A DNA stretch of 11,928 nt from Methanobacteriota archaeon (GTDB taxonomy: Archaea; Halobacteriota; Methanosarcinia; Methanosarcinales; Methanosarcinaceae). The first letter of the stretch is position 1; every line of letters begins with the position of its first letter. Under the pieces are notes generated by a model. It did no database searches. It saw only the letters and a list, made by a program, of their open reading frames with translations, and had not been told where the DNA came from. Shown here piece after piece: positions 7,279 through 11,928 of this stretch. The stretch is from the NCBI GenBank assembly GCA_030837265.1, contig JAUPKV010000321.1:1-11928 (forward strand), written 5' to 3'. A program made the translations under genes and the position numbers.

Positions 7279-7628
7279 ACTTCCAGAAACGGCAGGGTTC
7301 AATTAATTACCTTTAATAGCTCTTGGCCATTTTTTGAAAAACAAATTTTAAGTGAATGATTAAAGCTGGCCAGAAATATATGAGGTGATAACGGGTAAAC
7401 TCTCACGCAAAAAGATTATAACTTCAAAAATCATCACGATTAATGGTTATAATTAATGAATAAGAAAACTATTTGGAAAGATTCGGGAGAAATGCTTTCA
7501 GGCTTAGTTTTTTCCAGAAGCAAATCTGATTTGTTGAGAAATAATCTCAGATTCCAGGGAAATTCCTGCAAGCATGCATGAAGAAGAAAAACGGCATAAG
7601 AAAAAAGCAATAACTGCAACTCGAATTC
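7279..7628. other. Intergenic/leader region between CBS genes B and C with mutually exclusive hairpins
   Basis: The 350-base gap holds no gene that I can support. AATCTGA (7523-7529) can pair with TCAGATT (7547-7553), while GAGA (7536-7539) can instead pair with TCTC (7545-7548), which overlaps the first pairing. A further imperfect palindrome, CAGGGAAATTCCTG, lies at 7555-7568. TATA-like candidates occur near 7413 and 7446. Whether this is a leader of gene C or a tail of gene B is not shown. Confidence 0.35.
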
Positions 7629-7641
7629 GGTGATCTTATTG
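7629..7641 (+). promoter_or_regulatory. Ribosome binding site deciding the start of CBS gene C
   Basis: GGTGA at 7629-7633 matches the complement of the archaeal 16S rRNA 3' end and is followed after 5 bases (TCTTA) by TTG 7639-7641. The GTG at 7630, the longest possible start, lies inside this site and has no ribosome site of its own. The same arrangement, GGTGA plus 5 bases plus start, occurs at gene E. Confidence 0.5.
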
Positions 7642-8625
7642 GACAAACATACGACATTTGTGTCAGTCGACAAGATGAAGGTTCAACCAGGTGTAAGCAA
7701 ATCTACGAAAGCGCAGCAGAAAGACTCTGATATGATTAGCAGTAGAGGCAGTATGCGAATAGGTCCTGATTTCAAGTCCCGCATCTCGGAACATGAAGGA
7801 AGGATCCTGCATCTGGCAACGAGGAATGTAGTGATTCTTCCTCCTACGGCGACTATTATGGAAGCAATTAAGATTATGACTGAAAAGAGGTTCAGGCGCA
7901 TTCCTATTGCAGATGCCGGAACTCGGAGACTGGAAGGAATCATTACTTCAGTGGATATTATTGATTTTCTGGGAGGAGGAAGAAGAAATCTGCTGGTTGA
8001 AAACCGGTTTAAGGGGAATCTCCTGGCTGCAATAAATGAAGAAGTAAGACAAATAATGGACACCGATGTTGCCTACCTCTATGAGCAGGCAGATTTTAAG
8101 GAAGCTGTTGCAACAATGATTAAGAGGAGTACAGGCGGCCTGCCAATTGTAAACGATGATATGCATGTCATTGCGATCTTTACCGAGAGGAATGCAATAG
8201 AACTAATGGGTGGGATCATCACAAATAAAACTGTTGATGAATATATGACTAAAAACGTTAAGATGGTGTCAACTGATACACCCATTGGACAAGCTGCAAA
8301 AGTAATGGTAGAGAACAGGCTCCGAAGACTTCCTGTAGTAAAGGATGGAATCTTTGCAGGAATAGTAACAGCCTCTGATATTGTACATTTCCTGGGAAGA
8401 GGAGACGCTTTCAGTAAACTGACTACAGGAAACATTCATGAAGCCCTTGACCAGCCTGTAGGTATTCTTGTCTCGCAAGAACTTATCTGGACCATTCCCG
8501 GTACAGATATGGGAAAAGCTATGGAAATCATGCTTGAGAGGAAAATAGGTTCACTGCCGATTCTCGAAGGAGGATTGCTGCGTGGAATTATTACAGAAAG
8601 AGATTTTCTGAGAGCTTTTGTGTGA
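7639..8625 (+). CDS. CBS protein C: four-CBS-domain protein with N-terminal extension
   Basis: With the TTG start the protein has 328 residues. A charged, probably flexible N-terminus (1-50) precedes four CBS modules (about 57-115, 138-195, 198-255, 270-327). Glycine-rich joints follow modules 1 and 3 (FLGGGRR, FLGRGD). The ribose-contact motifs are TSVD (103-106), TERN (182-185, Asn replacing Asp), TASD (244-247) and TERD (319-322). No catalytic or membrane domain is seen; a sensor or regulatory-subunit role is inferred. The start is uncertain: TTG 7639 has a well-spaced GGTGA, GTG 7630 lies within that site, and ATG 7675 lacks a site but cannot be excluded. A 360-base gap upstream and 195-base gap downstream suggest separate transcription from its neighbours. 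Confidence 0.85.
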   Translation: MDKHTTFVSVDKMKVQPGVSKSTKAQQKDSDMISSRGSMRIGPDFKSRISEHEGRILHLATRNVVILPPTATIMEAIKIMTEKRFRRIPIADAGTRRLEGIITSVDIIDFLGGGRRNLLVENRFKGNLLAAINEEVRQIMDTDVAYLYEQADFKEAVATMIKRSTGGLPIVNDDMHVIAIFTERNAIELMGGIITNKTVDEYMTKNVKMVSTDTPIGQAAKVMVENRLRRLPVVKDGIFAGIVTASDIVHFLGRGDAFSKLTTGNIHEALDQPVGILVSQELIWTIPGTDMGKAMEIMLERKIGSLPILEGGLLRGIITERDFLRAFV

Positions 8626-8789
8626 AATTTTGAAAAATGAAGAAGTTTAGACAGAATCGAGGTAATCTCGAAATTTTAAATCCATTTACATTTAATTAAA
8701 GTTTTTGATGCTAAACTTAATCTTGTATTTAAAGTCCGAAGTTAAAACTTAATATTCACATCTGATTCAAAAACTATAATAATTGACAC

Positions 8790-8815
8790 TTATATATTGT
8801 TAAAATGAAGGAGGT
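8790..8815 (+). promoter_or_regulatory. TATA-like box and strong ribosome site before CBS gene D
   Basis: TTATATAT (8790-8797) resembles an archaeal TATA box and GGAGGT (8810-8815) is the strongest ribosome site in the cluster, 5 bases before ATG 8821. The two conflict: initiation 25 bases after this TATA would remove the ribosome site. An upstream box, TATTTAAAG at 8726-8734, would instead give a leader of about 65 bases and keep it. Confidence 0.4.
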
Positions 8816-8820
8816 ACTTT

Positions 8821-9669
8821 ATGAATGTGGCAGACATAATGAGTTCACCTGTGTATATAATAAAAACAGATGAGCCTGTGTCACATGCAAGAAAACTGAT
8901 GCTGAGGCATAGAATCGGTACATTACCTGTCCTGAATGAGGGCAAGATGGTGGGAATTGTAACAAAATCAGACATTAGCAATCGTCTGTCTCAGGCTGAA
9001 CCGCTTTGGAAGAGGAGACCAATAGACCAGATCCCAATAAAAATGTTGATGACCGAAACTGTAATTACTATCTATCCTGAAGCCTCCATTACCCAGGCGG
9101 CTACCTTAATGCTAGAGAACGGGATTCATAATGTTCCAGTAGTAAAGAACGGTAACATCGTAGGTATTCTTACCAGAACAGATTTTATGCGCTATATTGC
9201 TGAAAATGCTGGAAAAATGAGCATAAAAATACGAAATTTGATGACTGAGGACGTCATTTCTGTTCATAGACATCACACTATTAATCATGTAATAGATGAA
9301 ATGAACAAAAACGAGATTGCTAGAGTCATCGTAAAAGATGATGACGGAAAATCAGTAGGTTATATTTCCAGAAGGAGCATTGCCTTAAGCCTCATAACTG
9401 ATAGTGAAGGTGATATTTCCACAAAAAGTATTAAGATGGTCCGCAGATCTTCCCCTGGTGGTCAGAAGACCTACAGGTATGTAAAAGAGATGCCTGTAAC
9501 TGCGGAAGATATTATGATTTCCCCAGTAATCTTCATTGACGTAAATGAAAATATCAGTGCAGCTGCAAAGAAAATGATTGATGAAGGAATAACTGGTTTG
9601 CCTGTCAGTGATGGGGAAGACATAGTGGGAATGCTAAGCAGAACTGATATCTTGAGAGCCATCCTCTAA
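8821..9669 (+). CDS. CBS protein D: four-CBS-domain protein
   Basis: The protein has 282 residues with four CBS modules (about 1-55, 72-127, 136-190, 227-281). A basic linker (about 195-222, including [18 protein letters not shown]) separates modules 3 and 4. The ribose-contact motifs are TKSD (48-51), TRTD (118-121), SRRS (183-186, Asp lost) and SRTD (273-276), so module 3 probably binds no adenylate in the usual way. ATG 8821 is supported by GGAGGT at 5 bases and the opening MNVADIM. A stand-alone sensor or regulatory subunit is the likely role; partner and ligand cannot be read from the sequence. It follows gene C by 195 bases and precedes gene E by 152 bases. Confidence 0.88.
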   Translation: MNVADIMSSPVYIIKTDEPVSHARKLMLRHRIGTLPVLNEGKMVGIVTKSDISNRLSQAEPLWKRRPIDQIPIKMLMTETVITIYPEASITQAATLMLENGIHNVPVVKNGNIVGILTRTDFMRYIAENAGKMSIKIRNLMTEDVISVHRHHTINHVIDEMNKNEIARVIVKDDDGKSVGYISRRSIALSLITDSEGDISTKSIKMVRRSSPGGQKTYRYVKEMPVTAEDIMISPVIFIDVNENISAAAKKMIDEGITGLPVSDGEDIVGMLSRTDILRAIL

Positions 9670-9810
9670 CATAGTTGAATTTATACAGCGAGAAAGTAAA
9701 GCATATCGTGCGAAATCAGAAAGGATGCAAAGTAAAATTGGATAACAGATGGAAAAAACAAGCAAACACAAAAATTGCGAGAAGATATATCGAAGATTCT
9801 GATACGCATT

Positions 9811-9824
9811 AGGTGAATTGCATG
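9811..9824 (+). promoter_or_regulatory. Ribosome binding site deciding the start of CBS gene E
   Basis: AGGTGA at 9811-9816 is followed after 5 bases (ATTGC) by ATG 9822. The GTG at 9813, which would add three residues, lies inside this site. A TATA-like AGATATATCG (9783-9792) would place initiation close to the ribosome site, so the real promoter may lie farther upstream, for example ATTTATA near 9678-9684. Confidence 0.55.
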
Positions 9825-10598
9825 CAAGTAAAAGATATAATGGTACAACCATATAGAATTGACAAGTCAGATACCATATCTCACGCCCTGGACCTTATGG
9901 AAAAGAAGAACACAAAACGCCTGCTAGTGGTGCATAGTGATCAGGTTCTTGGTGTACTTACCATGAGAAGTCTGACAGAACAGCTCGGAACTAGAAAGAA
10001 ACAGAGCAAACCTGCATCCGCTCTGCATGTTGCAACAGCTGTATCCGATAATTTTCTAAAAGTTCTTCCTGATACCGATATTAAAGATGTTCTTACATTG
10101 ATGAAAAAGAAAGGTGGCGTAATAATTGTCACTGATAACGGAGCAGCAATGGGTTGGGTAACCCCACAGGAGTTTATGAAAATAAACCGTTTTACGGGCT
10201 TTGTTGGAGAAGTAATGGAAAGAAATCCCATCATTGTTAGCCCTCTTGACAGGGTAAGTCATGCCAGACGGCTAATTATTGATAAGAATATTGGAAGGCT
10301 GCCAGTTATTGAAAATGGAAAGGTGGTTGGCATTATTGCTGAAGACGATATTGCGTTTGCCATGCGCTCTTTTAGAGACCTGGTAGCTGACAATCAACAG
10401 GATTCAAGGATCCGAAATTTACTGGTAGGAGATATTATGACGCGTGGCGTGATAAGTGTCCGTTCCAATACCCCCCTCTCAGAAGCTGTTCAGATAATGC
10501 TAGAACACGATGTTGGAGGTGTTCCAGTCCTTAATCTCGATGATGAACTTGTTGGGTTCCTGGCTCGCAGAAACATAATAAATACAATTGCGGAATGA
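9822..10598 (+). CDS. CBS protein E: four-CBS-domain protein with degenerate ligand motifs
   Basis: The protein has 258 residues from ATG 9822 (opening MQVKDIM) in four CBS modules (about 1-52, 68-120, 126-180, 200-256). The position that usually reads S/T-x-x-D is altered in every module: TMRS (47-50), TPQE (114-117), AEDD (173-176) and ARRN (248-251). The hydrophobic cores and the 'G-x-x-PV' strands ([27 protein letters not shown]) are kept in modules 3 and 4, so the fold should be intact. Canonical adenylate binding may be lost, or the protein may pair with another CBS protein. It is the last gene of the cluster, 152 bases after gene D, and ends before a clear terminator hairpin. Confidence 0.88.
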   Translation: MQVKDIMVQPYRIDKSDTISHALDLMEKKNTKRLLVVHSDQVLGVLTMRSLTEQLGTRKKQSKPASALHVATAVSDNFLKVLPDTDIKDVLTLMKKKGGVIIVTDNGAAMGWVTPQEFMKINRFTGFVGEVMERNPIIVSPLDRVSHARRLIIDKNIGRLPVIENGKVVGIIAEDDIAFAMRSFRDLVADNQQDSRIRNLLVGDIMTRGVISVRSNTPLSEAVQIMLEHDVGGVPVLNLDDELVGFLARRNIINTIAE

Positions 10599-10704
10599 GA
10601 GAAATTTTTAGGAAAAAGTGATAGGTAAAAGCCCTAAAAAGATTATAAGTGAGAAATGACTAAAAAACTAAACTCATCAAATAGTAAAAATGATTTTAAA
10701 ATGG

Positions 10705-10738
10705 ACCTGTCCTGAAAAGACAGGTTTTCTAATTTTCT
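10705..10738. terminator. Hairpin terminator between convergent CBS gene E and the AIM24-family gene
   Basis: ACCTGTC (10705-10711) and GACAGGT (10719-10725) form a perfect 7-bp stem with a 7-base loop, followed by TTTTCTAATTTTCT on the plus strand. On the minus strand the stem is followed by a shorter TTTTAAAA stretch, so it may serve both genes. Position between two stops and the T-rich tail support the call. Confidence 0.6.
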
Positions 10739-10774
10739 GGATTTTCGGCTTTTAAATGTTAATGTATGCATTTT

Positions 10775-11563
10775 TTAGAATGATTTACCTCCACCGATCA
10801 AGCCTCCGAGAACGCCAGTTCCGCCGATGCCTGTATGTTCGTCACGGCGGCTGTAAGTGGCAGCTGCAAATATCCTATCAGCCAGGCGGGAAAAAGGCAA
10901 ACTCTGCAAATATACAGTGCCGGGACCTGTGAGAGTTGCGAGAACTACTCCTTCTCCACCAAAAAGGGCATTTTTAAAATCCTTAGACCAGGTTATGTCG
11001 TAAGTTATGGTTTCGGTGAATGCTGCAACACAACCAGTGTCAATATGATAAGTTTCACCAGCTGCTAGCTCTTTTTTTATCACTGTACCCCCTATATGTA
11101 CAAACGCCAAGCCGTTACCTTTGAGCCTCTGAAGAATGAAACCCTCTCCACCGAATAGTCCCGCTCCAAGTTTGCGTGTGAAAGCTAATTCGATTTCTAT
11201 TCCGCGTGCAGCACAGAGAAAAGCATCTTTCTGACAGAGGATGCTGCCTCCAAACTTTGTAAGGTCAATGGGAATAATCTTGCCTGGATACGGAGCCGCA
11301 AAAGCCACATGTCCTTTTCCAGAACCTTTGTGAGTAAAGCTTGTAATGAAAAAACTCTCTCCTGCAATGGCTCTCTTCAGGCCTTTTTTCAGACCTCCCA
11401 GAAGTCCACCGCCTTCATTTCCTAAGGATGTTTCCATCTGGATTCCAGGCCCCATATATGCCATAGCTCCTGCCTCTGCCTGAACGGCCTCTCCTGGATC
11501 AAGCTCAATTTCAACAAGCTGCATATCGTCGCCAATAATCTCGTAATCAATTTCATCTGCCAT
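10775..11563 (-). CDS. TIGR00266 / AIM24-family protein
   Basis: The protein has 262 residues and belongs to the widespread TIGR00266/AIM24-like family of beta-rich proteins of unknown biochemical role. It shows the usual opening with an ELDPGEAVQAEAGAM segment (20-34), a Gly-rich GGGLLGGLKKGLKRAIAGES stretch (51-70), a repeated FGGEG motif (137-141 and 201-205, each followed by a hydrophobic strand), and a Gly-rich C-terminus (GIGGTGVLGGLIGGG, 245-259). No signal peptide or clear membrane segment is seen. ATG 11563 is chosen over the longer frame from 11617: GGAG (11575-11572) lies 8 bases before it, and a TATA box overlaps the longer start. It is transcribed against the CBS cluster, so no functional link is implied. 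The family is secure; function is not. Confidence 0.88.
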   Translation of the reverse strand: MADEIDYEIIGDDMQLVEIELDPGEAVQAEAGAMAYMGPGIQMETSLGNEGGGLLGGLKKGLKRAIAGESFFITSFTHKGSGKGHVAFAAPYPGKIIPIDLTKFGGSILCQKDAFLCAARGIEIELAFTRKLGAGLFGGEGFILQRLKGNGLAFVHIGGTVIKKELAAGETYHIDTGCVAAFTETITYDITWSKDFKNALFGGEGVVLATLTGPGTVYLQSLPFSRLADRIFAAATYSRRDEHTGIGGTGVLGGLIGGGKSF

Positions 11564-11616
11564 TATATAATCTCCAATCGTTTGAAAATTTATTACACAA
11601 ATTAATCCCAAAACCA

Positions 11617-11624
11617 CTTTATAG
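11617..11624 (-). promoter_or_regulatory. Putative TATA box of the AIM24-family gene
   Basis: On the minus strand TATAAAGT (11624-11617) stands in the sequence CCTATAAAGTGG. Initiation about 25 bases downstream falls near 11594, giving a leader of about 30 bases that keeps the GGAG ribosome site before ATG 11563. Promoter, ribosome site and start are mutually consistent. Confidence 0.5.
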
Positions 11625-11702
11625 GACGTCTTATTCCAAACAATGAAAATTTTAGTGTGTTCAATTAGTGTTTTTAGAATATTCCACTATCAGAAATCGA
11701 TT

Positions 11703-11760
11703 ATCTCAAAAACTAAGATCTGAAGAAATAGTGAATTCTCAGATTTGCAGGTTTTGAGAT
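11703..11760. repeat. Large imperfect inverted repeat (58 bases)
   Basis: ATCTCAAAA (11703-11711) is perfectly complementary to TTTTGAGAT (11752-11760). Inside it ATCTGA (11718-11723) pairs with TCAGAT (11739-11744), with an internal loop between the stems and a 15-base apical loop. It lies upstream of the AIM24-family promoter, in DNA with no gene. It may be a terminator or RNA element of a gene to the right, or an operator. Confidence 0.55.
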
Positions 11761-11823
11761 TCACGAGTCCAGAGATTCAGGAATTCTAAGGTTTTTAAGT
11801 TCTGAGACCAACTTGATAGTAAT

Positions 11824-11873
11824 TTCTAATTTGTTATTATGCTCACTATTCTAATTTGTTATTATACTCACTA
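11824..11873. repeat. 25-bp tandem direct repeat, two copies
   Basis: Two adjacent 25-base units (11824-11848 and 11849-11873) begin TTCTAATTTGTTATTAT and end CTCACTA, differing only at 11841 (G) against 11866 (A). They lie about 20 bases before a TATA-like TATTTAAA (11893-11900), which may serve a plus-strand gene beyond the right edge. The rest of 11564-11928 shows no gene. Confidence 0.7.
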
Positions 11874-11928
11874 AAGTTATAATTGAAAAAAGTATTTAAA
11901 ACTATATGTAAATGATAACCTATTTGAC

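Noticed and set aside
5105..10598. CBS cluster as part of a transporter, IMP dehydrogenase or channel operon
   Set aside because: None of the five proteins has a membrane segment, ATPase or dehydrogenase domain, and the neighbouring genes are RPA and an AIM24-family protein.
11564..11617. N-terminal extension of the AIM24-family protein by 18 residues
   Set aside because: The upstream ATG overlaps the TATA-like box and lacks a ribosome site, whereas ATG 11563 has GGAG at 8 bases.
11640..11928. CRISPR array or insertion-sequence end at the right edge
   Set aside because: The 25-bp repeats abut without spacers and occur only twice, and no transposase or terminal inverted repeat is seen.

Overview
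This AT-rich archaeal window reads as a Methanosarcina-type methanogen chromosome. The main evidence is a 484-residue replication protein A with four tandem OB folds and no zinc finger, the layout known for RPA1 of Methanosarcina acetivorans. GGTGA/GGAG-type ribosome sites, archaeal TATA boxes and archaeal families (RtcA, KptA, TIGR00266/AIM24) agree. The species is not determined here.

Layout. (1) 1-258: the tail of a pyridine-nucleotide disulfide oxidoreductase, overlapping rtcA (252-1247), the RNA 3'-phosphate cyclase. (2) kptA (2027 down to 1404, minus strand), the RNA 2'-phosphotransferase, converges on rtcA. (3) An 818-base AT-rich gap with promoter elements at both ends. (4) The four-OB RPA gene (2876-4330). 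(5) A 774-base gap ending in a long leader with palindromes. (6) Five co-directional genes made almost wholly of CBS domains (5105-10598), named A to E here. A is an in-frame tandem duplication of a [CBS-CBS-zinc ribbon] unit. B, C, D and E each carry four CBS modules. (7) A hairpin terminator between convergent genes, then a minus-strand AIM24-family gene (10775-11563). (8) A gene-free right end with a large hairpin and a 25-bp tandem repeat.

How the genes fit together. RtcA and KptA both act on phosphorylated RNA ends or junctions. RPA protects single-stranded DNA. The five CBS proteins hold about 20 CBS modules and no recognisable enzyme, transporter or DNA-binding domain. They are best read as a set of stand-alone adenylate-type sensors that may act by binding other proteins or each other. 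Gaps of 110 to 360 bases between them suggest several promoters rather than one tight operon. The ribose-contact signature (S/T-x-x-D) is intact in A, largely intact in B and C, lost in one module of D and lost in all four modules of E, so the paralogues probably differ in ligand binding. This cluster is the most unusual part of the window.
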